Shown piece after piece: positions 38,448-49,188 of a stretch of 64,000 nt of DNA (positions are counted from its first letter, which is position 1; each line of letters opens with the position of its first letter). Origin of the DNA: Maribacter dokdonensis DSW-8. GTDB taxonomy: Bacteria; Bacteroidota; Bacteroidia; Flavobacteriales; Flavobacteriaceae. The stretch covers positions 992,001 through 1,056,000 of the forward strand of contig NZ_LDPE01000001.1 of the NCBI RefSeq assembly GCF_001447995.1, in the 5' to 3' direction. The position numbers and the translations under genes were made by a program. Under the pieces are notes generated by a model, which saw only the letters and a program-made list of their open reading frames with translations, had not been told where the DNA came from and searched no databases.

Positions 38448-39164
38448 CTACTTTAATTCCTGGTTCATAAACCAATCATAAAGTGCATCGGTCTCATAAG
38501 CTTTTATCCATGCACTATGGCCTACGTTAGGATATCTTGTAAAAATTACCTCATATCCCATTTCCTTTAATTTAGCAACCATATTTTCAGACTCTGAGAA
38601 TGGAATGGATTTATCTTTCTCACCATGAAATACCCATATGGGCATTTCCCTATTGATCCATGAAGCATAGGGCAATGGTGCCATACCACAAACTACTGCC
38701 ATTGCAGCAAATGTATTGGGATATTGTACCGCCATTTCCCATGCAGCGCCACCACCCCTACTTAATCCGGTTATATAAATCCGTTTTTTGTCTATTCTAT
38801 TATTATCCACAATAGAATCTAACAACTGTTTAACAGCCCTTGTATTCCACCATTTCTTGGCGTTGGGGTTCTGTGGCGCCAAAATCAAAAATGGGAACTT
38901 TTTTCCTTGAACTATCAATTTTGGAGGACCATTTCTCTTCACCGTGACCAAGCTATCACCAGATTCACCTCCGCCATGCAAAAACAATAAGATCGGAAAC
39001 TCTTTATCAGGTTCGTCCTCATAATCCTCAGGATAGTACAAATAATAAGATAATTTCTCTTTTACATTGGTCTCCATCTCAGCGTCTATTAAACTAGGCT
39101 TTTCTTGAGATGCACAACTTTGAAAAATAATCAATAGAACTATATACGGAACAATCCTCATCAT
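38448..39164 (-). CDS. Alpha/beta-hydrolase lipoprotein (esterase or peptidase-like)
   Basis: The 238-residue lipoprotein has its signal ending IIFQSC (Cys17). The alpha/beta-hydrolase core shows FPILLFLHGGGESGDS (oxyanion region), the nucleophile elbow TGLSRGGGAAWE, the acid near GEKDKSIPFSES, and the His in YPNVGHSAWI. Relatives are annotated as prolyl oligopeptidase-like, phospholipase/carboxylesterase or feruloyl-esterase-like proteins. In carbohydrate loci such enzymes often remove acyl or aryl esters from glycans. It is likely outer-membrane anchored. A -7 box (TACATTTG, 39188-39181) lies just upstream, giving a very short leader, and the gene is followed by the seven-haem cytochrome gene. 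Confidence 0.86.
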   Translation of the reverse strand: MMRIVPYIVLLIIFQSCASQEKPSLIDAEMETNVKEKLSYYLYYPEDYEDEPDKEFPILLFLHGGGESGDSLVTVKRNGPPKLIVQGKKFPFLILAPQNPNAKKWWNTRAVKQLLDSIVDNNRIDKKRIYITGLSRGGGAAWEMAVQYPNTFAAMAVVCGMAPLPYASWINREMPIWVFHGEKDKSIPFSESENMVAKLKEMGYEVIFTRYPNVGHSAWIKAYETDALYDWFMNQELK

Positions 39165-39180
39165 AAAAACAATTTACGCT

Positions 39181-39188
39181 CAAATGTA
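39181..39188 (-). promoter_or_regulatory. Candidate -7 box (TACATTTG) for the esterase-cytochrome operon
   Basis: This is an exact match to TAnnTTTG on the minus strand, 17 bp upstream of the esterase ATG. No clear TTTG at -33. The transcript would have a leader of about 10 bases. Confidence 0.4.
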
Positions 39189-39286
39189 CCTAAAAACAAG
39201 TTGTATTAAAGTTAAAGTATCATTAGATCAATTTGGATTTCAAATGCTATTTAACAAATCTAAGTTATAAGCAATCACCCCTAAAC

Positions 39287-39319
39287 ACAGAAGGAGATGC
39301 TAAGAGCATCTCCTTCTGT
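39287..39319 (-). terminator. Hairpin after the giant T9SS gene
   Basis: ACAGAAGGAGATGC and GCATCTCCTTCTGT form a perfect 14-bp stem with a 5-base loop, 24 bp after the stop. The T run that follows on the minus strand is poor (GTTTAGG), so it may act as a 3' stabilising hairpin as much as a terminator. Confidence 0.6.
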
Positions 39320-39343
39320 TAAAATCATATTATTTTAAAGTTA

Positions 39344-42300
39344 TTATCTATACAATGTAAAGTGACCTACATATTTGATGGCATCACTGTTGGCATTTAC
39401 AACATACCAATAATCACCCGTAGGTACCTCTTTACCTTCATAGGTTCCGTCCCAGCCACTGACCTCATCCAGTACAGCTACTACCCTACCGTAACGATCG
39501 TAAATTTTAACCACTACACCATCAAATAGCTCTCTATTATTTGGAGACCAAATATCATTCAAGTTATCACCATCAGGTGTAAAGAAATTAGGAAATTCTA
39601 ACATTCCGGTGAATTCAAAAGGTACGCTAAGCTCCAGTTCACAACCTCTTGCATCTCTAACACGAACATTTACAATTCCGCTTTCATTAGTCGTAAATAT
39701 GGTCTCATCTCCAAAAGATTGTCCGTTGAAAAAGAATTCATACTCTCCATAACCACCAGCGGCAGAAGCTTGAACTTCATTGGGACCAGTTTTATCAACC
39801 ACCAAACTTAATGGCTCATAACCATCTATACTGAACTCAACACTATTGGTACAACCATTTTCATGATAAATATATACAATGTGATTACCGGCAGGTAAAT
39901 CTCCCCATACATACTCATCCGTAGCATTAGCCGTAATAGCATCTGTAGGATCTATTGGATCCAGAGCAAACATTAGTTCTGGCAAAAGATTATCATTTTC
40001 CAGTTGAATAGTGGTTGTACTGGTTGGGAATATACCTTCGCAACCATATTGCACCTGAGGTGCTGCCGTTAAATCTACTCCAATATCTATAGTAAATAAT
40101 TCTGAAGCCGTACATTGGTTTACATCTTGTATATAGATAACATAAGATGCACCACCTTGTAGGTCTTCTATTATTTCACCAGTATAGGGTGCAAACGTGG
40201 CGGTACCCGATTCATCTACCGGATCGATCATTTCTATTTTATATTCAAAATATGGTGTAGCACTTACTAAAGGATCATTGAAAGGAGTACCTCCAATGAC
40301 ATCAAATACCACAGTACCATTATTTGCACCTATACACAACTCAGGTGTAGTATCTATATTGATCACCTCTATTTGATCAGGCTCTTCAATAGTAATAAAA
40401 TCCTTTTCAAAACAGCCATTATCATCCTTGATCAAAATCTCATACGTACCTGCCGCCAACTCATCAAAAGTATATGTACCAGGGTTATCCGAATCACTAA
40501 AGAACTCATTAAAATTAGGAGCAATCGCAAACTGTATTAACCCTTCACCACCGGCGCTAACAGATACGGTTATAGTACCATCCTCTTCACCGTTACATGA
40601 AACATTTGTAGGCACGGCGTCAAAAATTATAGGATCAGGTCTAACTATTGCGAACGGACCAGCAATATCACTACAAGTAGCTCCACTAGTTACCGCTATA
40701 TAGTATTCGGTTCCTTCAGCTAAACCTTCAAATGTACCGTTATCTTGGGGACCTCTTACCACTGTTGCAGTAGCTGCCGGATTAAAAGCATCAACAGGAT
40801 CACCTTCGTATAAATAGAACACATCTTCACCTACACCGCCGTTCACAAAAGATTCTATTCTACCATCCAATTCAGATGCACAAGAAATATCATCTGGTAA
40901 GTTAGGCAATAACGTTATTCCCGTAGCATCGGTCATAGTAATACCGTTTGATCTAATTGCGGGGCAAGCACCTGCTGCATTTACCTTTCTCACATCAAAT
41001 TGATAAGTAATACCCTGTACTCCAGATATAGTAACAGAATTCCCTGTCATTGGTTGATAGGTACCAATGGTAACACCGTTTTCTACCCTTAAATATTCAT
41101 AAGTAAACAAAGGGTCAGGGTTTTCAACGGTCATTCTCATTTCGCCATCCCCTCCACAACCAGGCACTCTTGTCTGTACCAATACCGGCTGAATTGGTGG
41201 TGGTGGATCTACATAATAAGCTTCGGTAACAAAAGAACATCCAAAACTAGACGAAACTTCTATTGCGTACCAGCCAGCACTAATGTACCCTCCACTATCT
41301 CCAATAAAGGTTGGTGTATTCTGCAAACCACTTTCAGATACTACAGCCGTATTATCATCACCACTTAAATACAATAATGTATAATTGTAACCTGCACCAG
41401 GAAAACCACCACTTGCTCCTGCCGTTGCAGTAATAGCATCACCAGACGTAATATCATAAGCTTCTAAAACCGCATTATTACCATTGGGACAATCTAAACT
41501 CTGTGGTTCTCTTATACCGGCAACTATTTGCGGTACTTCTTCTAATTCTATTTCCACTGTATTTGTACACCCTTCTACATCCCTAATTTCTATCTCATAG
41601 AAACCGAATGACAAGCCGGTAAATTCATTATCATTGGAAAATGCAGCAATTTCAGTGGTATAAGTAGCACCATTATCCGTGCTCATTAACAATCTATACT
41701 CATAAGGAGTAGTGTCCCAACCACCAGTACCTGTAGCAACAATTTCACCTGTGTCATTGGTACAGCTAACATTTCCTATAGACTCTGCCGTAACTTGTAG
41801 CGGACCGTTAGGTGTTCTAATATTGGCAACATTACTGATACCTGCACAATATGGATTACCCACAGAAACCACATCTACAATTAAATTACCACCAGGTAAA
41901 TTATCTATACGGGCTTCATCGCCATTAACATCAGGGAAATTATTGGTATCAAAAGTTCCTGAAGCCAAAGGAGTTGTTCTAGCATCATCAGTAGCCTCAT
42001 AAACGATGTAATCATATACACCATTATAATCACCTACGGTGATGAACAATGCTCCATCGTTACCAGGCACCGCACAGCTAACCGGTTTAGCCTCACTTAT
42101 TAACACTGTTGGTGCAATAGGCGTGTTAACCGTGTGCACAGGCATTGGATAGGTACAACCTACTGTATTATCAACGATTTCGAATAAATAATCACCAACA
42201 TCCGGTAAAAACACGTCTACATAATTATTTCCGGCTAAATTTGTTACTGGAGCAACTGCTGTAACCGAAACCGTATTTACAGTAAAGTCAGCTGTACCCG

Positions 42301-45300
42301 CAACTTCTATACGTACACGTTCATCATCTCTACAATTTAAAATATCAATATCTATGATTGTAGGTACTACATCTGTTGGCGGATTGATCGTAGGCACATC
42401 AAATGTAGTTTGACAACCATTGCCATCTATAGCATAAACCGTAATATTCTGGGCAGAACCATTATCAATGATTTCAAATGTATTACCTGTTTGATAGTTC
42501 TCGAACCCGGTAATACTATATTGATAACCTGAGCCTATGGTACCGGCATCAACAACGTTCACGGTAATAATGGTAGAACTATATCTATTAGCACCTGGCT
42601 CACAGGAAAAATCCGCCGCGCTGGCAGTAATACTAAAATCATCGGGGTTATTTATGGTATGTACCGAAGACAACACCTCACAGTTACGTGCAGTAACTAC
42701 TTGTACTTGGTAATCTCCCGCAGGCAAACCTGAAAAGGCTCCCGTATTATTCCTTGTAACTTCCGTTGTACCAGATGTAACATCATTTAGGATATAGGTT
42801 AACGGCGTATCTTGCGAAGTAAAAGGAACCATTGCATTTGCAGGACCAACTATTACTTCTATAAACCCATCATTCTCATCTCTACAGCTAATATCATCAG
42901 CATCTTGAGCAACAATTACTGGTTGAGCAGCCTGATTAAGAATAATGTTAGATACCGTAGTTTCACAAAAACCAGTTCCATCATTTACAACACGGTCAGT
43001 GATTACAACTTGGTAATTACCAGGTTCTAAACCAGTGAATACCGGATCATTGGTTTGTAAGACCGGTGCCACCGCATTTGAATTATAATCTATACCTGTT
43101 AATTCATAATCGAAATCTCCACTTCCGCCATTGGTAGTTATTGTAATTTCTCCATCAGCATCATTACAAGTACTATCAGTAGTAAAGTCACCTGTTGCAG
43201 ATAAGAAATCATACACCGTGGCAGTACCTTGACTTGTACATCCATTGGCATCAACTACATCTACTACATAATCACCTGGACTGCTTACCGTGTAAGTGTA
43301 AGTCCAATTTGTACCATTATCCGTAGGTAATTGTTCATCACCACCCAGAGTAAATCTCGGTGTATTCAAAGAATTTGGTACGGTAACGGTAATATCAAAT
43401 GCCGTTGAGGTAGGATCACATTGATTAACAACGGTAAAAGTAGGAGCCGGTAAATCTGGATCTAAAGAAATAATGGTAGCAATATCAAAAGATGTACATC
43501 CGCTAGAATCTCTAACATATACGTCATAATCACCATCAGGAGCTGTAAATGTGGTATCTGTTGTCCAATCAGTACCAGTAGGCACATCACCATTGTTCAT
43601 AAAGGCGAATTCATATGGTCCGCCAGAACCACCTCTTCCTTGAACCGTAACTTGACCAAAGGCATTACAATTTGCAGGAACCTCCTGTAAAATATCAATA
43701 TCCGGTAAATTCTGATCAATAGTCACGGATGCAGCATCTGTACAAGTATCAGTTAAATTTTCAACCAAAATTTGATAATCTCCAGGCAATTCCGCGTAGG
43801 TACCGTTATAAGGTAAACCTGTAGTTGTCAAAGCAGCTTCTAACTCCGTTTCCGATCCATCCTCGTTATTGATCAATACTATTCTTAACTGATCACCAAT
43901 AGTATAACCAGTAATTTCATAGGCTATTTCACCATTTCTGTTGATATCACAAGCACCAGGTGTGGAAGATGCCGTAACATCCAAAGAAGACGGACCCTCA
44001 ACTGGTGGAATTTCTTGCTCATAGGTACAACCAGTACCCACATCCAATACTACAACAGTATACGCTACACCATATTGAATACCGTCTGTAGCGTTGCTAA
44101 AAGTATGGTCATTGACCCCTGGTGTATTATTTAGATTATAGAATGATGGCTGATCCAACAATCTTATCTGATAAGACCCTGAACCTCCACTAACATTAAC
44201 AGCATAGGTGAAAGCAGTATCATCACAATCTAGAGGTACCGGTTGCGGAATTGGTGTAATCACCACTTCATTTGATGTAATGGTAACCGTATCAATATCG
44301 GTACAACCATTGGCATCTATCGTAATAATAGTATAATCTCCAGTTACCAATGAAGGGTCTAAGATTTGGATCGGAAAAGTACTTTGATCCTCTACACGAG
44401 TAATTTCTACACCTGTATTATCCTCTATAATAAAATCAAAACTAGGCGTACCATCTGTAACTGCATCAATACTTATACCTCCACTAACTGGACCACTACC
44501 ACTACAAACTGCCTGTACTTCTGAAACCGTAGTTGCAGGTGGTGGCGTGCTATCCAAAATAATATCAAAAGTATCTGCAACGGTTTCACAACCTCTAGCA
44601 TCTCTAACCAAATAAGAATACGTTCCAACGGTCAAATTTGAAAATACAGTTTCTGAACCCCAACCATTTCCGTTAAAATTTACTTCATATGGTGGCACCC
44701 CACTTGTTGCATCCGGTGTTATTGTTACTGCTCCATTATTAGTTGAGCTACAGCTAACCGGTCTAGGGGTAATATGGGCTGCCGCAATATTCTGTGGTGG
44801 GTTCAACGTTATTGCAACCGATTCCGCAACGCAACCACTACTTGTAGTATTGTTATCCGTAATTCTAAAGACATAATCGCCCGGTATAGCGGTATCGTAT
44901 AAAAAATTGTTGAAAGTCAATGGTATTGCCGCACCAAAAGTTACCCCGTTATCAGAACTAACTTCATATTGTTTAGCCCCAGCGCCTGCAGTATAGCCAC
45001 CGTTCACCTGAACTCTAATTTGACCAGGAGCTCCTCCACAAGGTATTTCAGTTTCAATACTGGTGTTTACCCTTAATTGGGGCTCAATGGTGATAGGTAA
45101 ACTATCCGAGCAATCATTACCATCTACCACCTCAATAGTATAGTTACCAGGAGATAGGCCTGAGAAAGAAGCACTCGCCTGTAAAGTACCACCATTAATT
45201 CTATATTGGTGCGTACCTACTGCTGCAGTACCAGCAGTGGAGGTTACGGCAACCGTAGCTCCTACACCGGCTACAAAACAAAAATCTGAAGACGGACCAT

Positions 45301-47929
45301 CTAATGCAATAGTTGGCGCATCAATTGGGGTTAAGTCAAAAGTGAAGGTATCTGTACAACCTTCAGCATCTTCTACAGATAATGTGTATGTTCCCGCTGC
45401 AGAAAGATTACTAAAGGTTCTTCCAGATCTTGGACCTATTTGTGATCCTACCGGAGGAGTCAAGGTATATCTATATGTTCCCCAACCACCGGTTGCATTT
45501 GCTCTTACACTTCCTAAATTACCATTGGCACAGCTCATTGCCGTAACCGTACTCGTGGATAAATCTAAAACAGGAGCCTCTTCAATATCAAAAGAAGTAG
45601 TATCCGTACAACCGGTATCGGCATCGGTTACTGTAATGGTATAGGTACCTGCACCTGATAAAGGAAGTGCTACTTCATTATTATTTTGAGGTCCTCCAGT
45701 GAATAATCCACCATTAATGTCATAGGTATAATTGTTAGCAAAACCATCTACAACAAAGGACCCCGTACCATCGGTTGCACCGTTACATACCCTTAAGTCG
45801 CCACCAGATTTTACTCGTACCCTAATAGAACTTATTTCAACCGGTCTAAAACCTTCAGTATACGAACATCCGTTAACATCGGTTATTTGAAAGATATACG
45901 CTTGTGAGGTCATTAAACCCGTAAACGTATCATTAGTACCATTGTCAACATACGCCGGACTAATTATTTCATATCTATTTATTGCAGCATTACTAGTAGG
46001 TGTCAACTGAACATCTGTAGTACCTGCTGCACAACTTGTATTACTTTGTGCAAAATCTAAATCCGTAGGTGGATCAACATCTAAAATATCAATAGCAGTA
46101 AGTTCTAATCTACAACCGCCAGCATCACGAATGATCGGTGTATAAGTTCCTGCCGCCAAATCTGTGTACGAAGTAACAGTTGAGAAGTTTACACCATCAA
46201 TACTAAACTCATAACCACTACCCGAGCCTCCTGAAAATGGACCAACAAAATCAATTTGACCACCTACCGTTCCAGCTCCAGAACAGGTTACATCTGCCAC
46301 TTTAGTAGCGCTTCCGGTCAATGAGCCCACAGTATCTACGGTTACAGATGGCAAATCTAAAGTACACTCAAAACCTCCTTGTTGGTATCTTACCTCTATA
46401 TCATTATAGGTACCTGCCGCAACAGAAATCTGTGGCGTACTTACCCAAGGATCAGCTGCACTTTCCCTATATGAAATATTATAACCTCTACCATTATTAA
46501 TGGTGAACTCTAATTTTGCACCACCGTTGCTACATGTACCATCTATACCTGTAACTGTAACATCTGGTGGTAACAGATCTTCTACATCAGATGAGGCATT
46601 TATAATACAGCCGTTGCTATCAGTAATTACAAAATCATAAGTTCCTGCTGCAGTTACCGTATAAGTTGTAGTACCAGAATCGGTAGCAGCATTTCCAAAA
46701 GAAGGTTGTACCGGACCACCATTAACCGTAAAGGTATAGGGTGCGGAACCACCAGAAGTATTTAAGGTAATATCTACACTTGAGATATCAGAACACCCAA
46801 AACTACTGTTTACCTCCGTAGATGCATCTAAAGCAGAAGCACCCGCACCAATAGTTAATGGATTACCATTGACATCAACATTTTGCCTAGGTGGATCAAT
46901 TCCATTTAACGGATCACCAGTACATTGCTGTGTTTCTACCTGTACCGTATAAGTTCCAAAACCTACAGCAGAAAAAGTGTAGGGATTTGTAGAAACAAAA
47001 GCGGTAAACTCTTGGGCAACGCCACTAGAATTAAGCAAGGTATATTTATATGGACCAGGAACGTTTGAGGCGGTTACGGTAATACTACCGGTATCACCAC
47101 TACAAAGGGCATCTGTAAACGTTGCCGAAATCTCAATTTCCTTTTCTTCTATAACTATAGGCTCATATGGGTATTCACAAGTATTTGCCGTATTTCTCAA
47201 TCTAGCTTTTACATTATATGTACCAGGTGCCAAGTTAGAGAAAATAGCTCCTTGCCAAGCTCCAAATCCGCTACCACTATCAATAGCAAATTCATAGGCA
47301 CTAGAAAGATTTGTTATTTGAATTCTACCATCAACCCCACATATATAGTCTTGTTTTACATAAGTTTGGGTAATGGTACTTTTTTTAACCTTAAAGTAAT
47401 AAGGTTGTCCGTCTACTAAAACCCTATACTCAGCTCCAGAAGTAGAGGGTACAGAACTCGCATCAAGAGTAAAGGTTTGTTGCCCAGTTACAACATTTGA
47501 ATAACAAGAAGCGGTGGTATTAGGACATTCCGTATTAACATCAGGTGAACAAGAACCTCCCAATTCTTGCCATATAACACTACTATAGGGACCTCCTGAT
47601 AAACTTATTATACGATCATCATAATCCCCACATAAATTAAAGCGGGCAATTGTAAATCCGTTATCATTACACGTTTCGGTAGCATCTGCACCTACAATAA
47701 CCGTATTGAACATTGCAGGAGCTGCTAAGCTAGCTTTTTGTGTAAGCGCTTCTTTATTTTCTTTTATGGGTTGATTTGTGGTAGAAATCGAAACAGCCTT
47801 TTCGATTACATGGGCCACCTCTGCATACAAAGTACTTACTTTGGAGTTGGCCAGAGCCGTAGTACCAATTACTGAAATAACAATCAGAAACAGTACATAC
47901 AGCGTATACCGCTGTTGTTTTGGGAGCAT
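39344..47929 (-). CDS. Giant SprB-like repeat surface protein with T9SS type B sorting domain
   Basis: The 2861-residue protein has a signal peptide (about 1-28). From about residue 180 onward it holds about 27 degenerate repeats of 80-110 residues. Each begins with a Cys-containing strand (such as VSCNGEEDGTITVSVSAGG) followed by a GGxxPYxYxxNGG-like strand and a YxVxVxDxxGC segment. This is the SprB-repeat pattern. The last 85 residues (from FPNFFTPDGDNLNDIWSPNN to KYVGHFTLYR) form the gliding-motility-associated type B C-terminal domain, which in known systems directs secretion by T9SS and attachment to the surface. SprB is a gliding adhesin; this one may be an adhesin or glycan binder. 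No SprF partner is adjacent. It is the largest gene in the window. Confidence 0.93.
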   Translation of the reverse strand: MLPKQQRYTLYVLFLIVISVIGTTALANSKVSTLYAEVAHVIEKAVSISTTNQPIKENKEALTQKASLAAPAMFNTVIVGADATETCNDNGFTIARFNLCGDYDDRIISLSGGPYSSVIWQELGGSCSPDVNTECPNTTASCYSNVVTGQQTFTLDASSVPSTSGAEYRVLVDGQPYYFKVKKSTITQTYVKQDYICGVDGRIQITNLSSAYEFAIDSGSGFGAWQGAIFSNLAPGTYNVKARLRNTANTCEYPYEPIVIEEKEIEISATFTDALCSGDTGSITVTASNVPGPYKYTLLNSSGVAQEFTAFVSTNPYTFSAVGFGTYTVQVETQQCTGDPLNGIDPPRQNVDVNGNPLTIGAGASALDASTEVNSSFGCSDISSVDITLNTSGGSAPYTFTVNGGPVQPSFGNAATDSGTTTYTVTAAGTYDFVITDSNGCIINASSDVEDLLPPDVTVTGIDGTCSNGGAKLEFTINNGRGYNISYRESAADPWVSTPQISVAAGTYNDIEVRYQQGGFECTLDLPSVTVDTVGSLTGSATKVADVTCSGAGTVGGQIDFVGPFSGGSGSGYEFSIDGVNFSTVTSYTDLAAGTYTPIIRDAGGCRLELTAIDILDVDPPTDLDFAQSNTSCAAGTTDVQLTPTSNAAINRYEIISPAYVDNGTNDTFTGLMTSQAYIFQITDVNGCSYTEGFRPVEISSIRVRVKSGGDLRVCNGATDGTGSFVVDGFANNYTYDINGGLFTGGPQNNNEVALPLSGAGTYTITVTDADTGCTDTTSFDIEEAPVLDLSTSTVTAMSCANGNLGSVRANATGGWGTYRYTLTPPVGSQIGPRSGRTFSNLSAAGTYTLSVEDAEGCTDTFTFDLTPIDAPTIALDGPSSDFCFVAGVGATVAVTSTAGTAAVGTHQYRINGGTLQASASFSGLSPGNYTIEVVDGNDCSDSLPITIEPQLRVNTSIETEIPCGGAPGQIRVQVNGGYTAGAGAKQYEVSSDNGVTFGAAIPLTFNNFLYDTAIPGDYVFRITDNNTTSSGCVAESVAITLNPPQNIAAAHITPRPVSCSSTNNGAVTITPDATSGVPPYEVNFNGNGWGSETVFSNLTVGTYSYLVRDARGCETVADTFDIILDSTPPPATTVSEVQAVCSGSGPVSGGISIDAVTDGTPSFDFIIEDNTGVEITRVEDQSTFPIQILDPSLVTGDYTIITIDANGCTDIDTVTITSNEVVITPIPQPVPLDCDDTAFTYAVNVSGGSGSYQIRLLDQPSFYNLNNTPGVNDHTFSNATDGIQYGVAYTVVVLDVGTGCTYEQEIPPVEGPSSLDVTASSTPGACDINRNGEIAYEITGYTIGDQLRIVLINNEDGSETELEAALTTTGLPYNGTYAELPGDYQILVENLTDTCTDAASVTIDQNLPDIDILQEVPANCNAFGQVTVQGRGGSGGPYEFAFMNNGDVPTGTDWTTDTTFTAPDGDYDVYVRDSSGCTSFDIATIISLDPDLPAPTFTVVNQCDPTSTAFDITVTVPNSLNTPRFTLGGDEQLPTDNGTNWTYTYTVSSPGDYVVDVVDANGCTSQGTATVYDFLSATGDFTTDSTCNDADGEITITTNGGSGDFDYELTGIDYNSNAVAPVLQTNDPVFTGLEPGNYQVVITDRVVNDGTGFCETTVSNIILNQAAQPVIVAQDADDISCRDENDGFIEVIVGPANAMVPFTSQDTPLTYILNDVTSGTTEVTRNNTGAFSGLPAGDYQVQVVTARNCEVLSSVHTINNPDDFSITASAADFSCEPGANRYSSTIITVNVVDAGTIGSGYQYSITGFENYQTGNTFEIIDNGSAQNITVYAIDGNGCQTTFDVPTINPPTDVVPTIIDIDILNCRDDERVRIEVAGTADFTVNTVSVTAVAPVTNLAGNNYVDVFLPDVGDYLFEIVDNTVGCTYPMPVHTVNTPIAPTVLISEAKPVSCAVPGNDGALFITVGDYNGVYDYIVYEATDDARTTPLASGTFDTNNFPDVNGDEARIDNLPGGNLIVDVVSVGNPYCAGISNVANIRTPNGPLQVTAESIGNVSCTNDTGEIVATGTGGWDTTPYEYRLLMSTDNGATYTTEIAAFSNDNEFTGLSFGFYEIEIRDVEGCTNTVEIELEEVPQIVAGIREPQSLDCPNGNNAVLEAYDITSGDAITATAGASGGFPGAGYNYTLLYLSGDDNTAVVSESGLQNTPTFIGDSGGYISAGWYAIEVSSSFGCSFVTEAYYVDPPPPIQPVLVQTRVPGCGGDGEMRMTVENPDPLFTYEYLRVENGVTIGTYQPMTGNSVTISGVQGITYQFDVRKVNAAGACPAIRSNGITMTDATGITLLPNLPDDISCASELDGRIESFVNGGVGEDVFYLYEGDPVDAFNPAATATVVRGPQDNGTFEGLAEGTEYYIAVTSGATCSDIAGPFAIVRPDPIIFDAVPTNVSCNGEEDGTITVSVSAGGEGLIQFAIAPNFNEFFSDSDNPGTYTFDELAAGTYEILIKDDNGCFEKDFITIEEPDQIEVINIDTTPELCIGANNGTVVFDVIGGTPFNDPLVSATPYFEYKIEMIDPVDESGTATFAPYTGEIIEDLQGGASYVIYIQDVNQCTASELFTIDIGVDLTAAPQVQYGCEGIFPTSTTTIQLENDNLLPELMFALDPIDPTDAITANATDEYVWGDLPAGNHIVYIYHENGCTNSVEFSIDGYEPLSLVVDKTGPNEVQASAAGGYGEYEFFFNGQSFGDETIFTTNESGIVNVRVRDARGCELELSVPFEFTGMLEFPNFFTPDGDNLNDIWSPNNRELFDGVVVKIYDRYGRVVAVLDEVSGWDGTYEGKEVPTGDYWYVVNANSDAIKYVGHFTLYR

Positions 47930-48055
47930 AGGTTAAGTTTCGTTTTTAAGAACAATTTCGATTTGGGATCTTTATAGTTCTTTGGTGTAATTTTTTACTT
48001 ATATTTTGTCTTTAATTTAATCACGTGTTCTTTAATATATTTCTAACGCCTCAAT

Positions 48056-49177
48056 ATGAAAAATAGTATTATCATCCCGCTTTTATTCGTTGTAACGCTT
48101 AATTTTTCTTGCGCACAAAACCTTGAAAATAAAGTAAATACCCCAAAAGAGATGTTTTTTACCCCTGAGCTGTTCGTCGATGAGCTACAGATTCCATGGG
48201 GCTTTACATTCCTTCCCGACAATAGTTTATTAATCACTGAAAAAGAAGGGAAATTGATACATTTTAACAAGGGCAAAAAATCGATAATCGGTAATATTCC
48301 TGAAGTTTATAATAGAGGTCAGGGCGGACTTTTAGATATTGCATTGCACCCAAAGTACAAAGAAAATGGTTGGATCTATTTAACCTATGCCTCTGTAGAA
48401 GGAAAGGAAAAAGGAGGGCACACTGCCCTAATGAGAGCAAAATTAAAGAACAACTCATTGACTGAACAGCAAGTATTGTACAAAGCAACACCTAACACTA
48501 CCAAAGGACAACATTTTGGATCTAGAATTGCCTTTGACAAAAACGGTTTTCTATACTTTTCTATAGGTGAACGTGGCGACAGGGATACCAACCCGCAAGA
48601 CATTAAAAGAGATGGGGGCAAAATTTACCGTTTGCACGATGATGGACGTATACCTGCAGACAATCCCTTTCAGGATGTCAAAGGTGCCAAAACAGCTATT
48701 TATAGCTATGGACACCGAAATCCCCAAGGCTTGATCATGCACCCCGTAACAGGAGAAATTTGGGACCATGAACACGGACCGCGAGGTGGCGATGAAATCA
48801 ATATCATTAAAAAAGGTGCAAATTATGGTTGGCCATTAGTTACTTATGGCATTAATTACGGCGGAACACCTATTACTGATAAAACCGAAATGAAAGGTAT
48901 GGAACAGCCTATTCATTATTGGGTACCCTCTATTGCACCTAGCGGCATGACTTATGTTACTAGTGACATCTACAAAAACTGGAAAGGGAGTATATTGGTA
49001 GGATCTTTGGCTTTCCAATATTTAGAACGATTGATTTTGGACGGTAATAAAGTAATTGCTAGGGAAAAATTAATGGACGGTATGGGAAGAGTTCGTGCCG
49101 TACATGAAGGTCCGGACGGATTAATTTATGTAGCTGTTGAAGGAAAAGGAATCTATAAATTGATTCCGAAAAGCTAA
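48056..49177 (+). CDS. PQQ-dependent soluble aldose/sorbosone dehydrogenase-like lipoprotein
   Basis: The 373-residue protein has its signal ending LNFSC (Cys19), so it is a lipoprotein. It is a six-bladed propeller of the GDH-B/Asd family with QIPWGFTFLPDNSLLITEK, RGQGGLLDIALHPKY, FSIGERGDRDTNPQD, YGHRNPQGLIMHP and HEHGPRGGDEIN. The His in GHRNPQG and the Arg/Asp in HGPRGGDE correspond to cofactor and Ca-site regions in the family. It probably oxidises aldoses with PQQ in the periplasm or at the surface, although binding of PQQ is inferred. It is divergent from the giant T9SS gene by 126 bp and convergent with murQ through a shared terminator. Confidence 0.88.
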   Translation: MKNSIIIPLLFVVTLNFSCAQNLENKVNTPKEMFFTPELFVDELQIPWGFTFLPDNSLLITEKEGKLIHFNKGKKSIIGNIPEVYNRGQGGLLDIALHPKYKENGWIYLTYASVEGKEKGGHTALMRAKLKNNSLTEQQVLYKATPNTTKGQHFGSRIAFDKNGFLYFSIGERGDRDTNPQDIKRDGGKIYRLHDDGRIPADNPFQDVKGAKTAIYSYGHRNPQGLIMHPVTGEIWDHEHGPRGGDEINIIKKGANYGWPLVTYGINYGGTPITDKTEMKGMEQPIHYWVPSIAPSGMTYVTSDIYKNWKGSILVGSLAFQYLERLILDGNKVIAREKLMDGMGRVRAVHEGPDGLIYVAVEGKGIYKLIPKS

Positions 49178-49188
49178 AGCATAAAAAT

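Noticed and set aside
45237..45644. 135-codon open frame opposite the giant T9SS gene
   Set aside because: It mirrors the repeat-rich coding strand and shows no signal or domain.
39344..47929. Repeated DNA in the giant gene considered as a CRISPR or tandem satellite
   Set aside because: The repeats are long, diverged and in frame, with a protein-level pattern; there are no short identical repeats with unique spacers.
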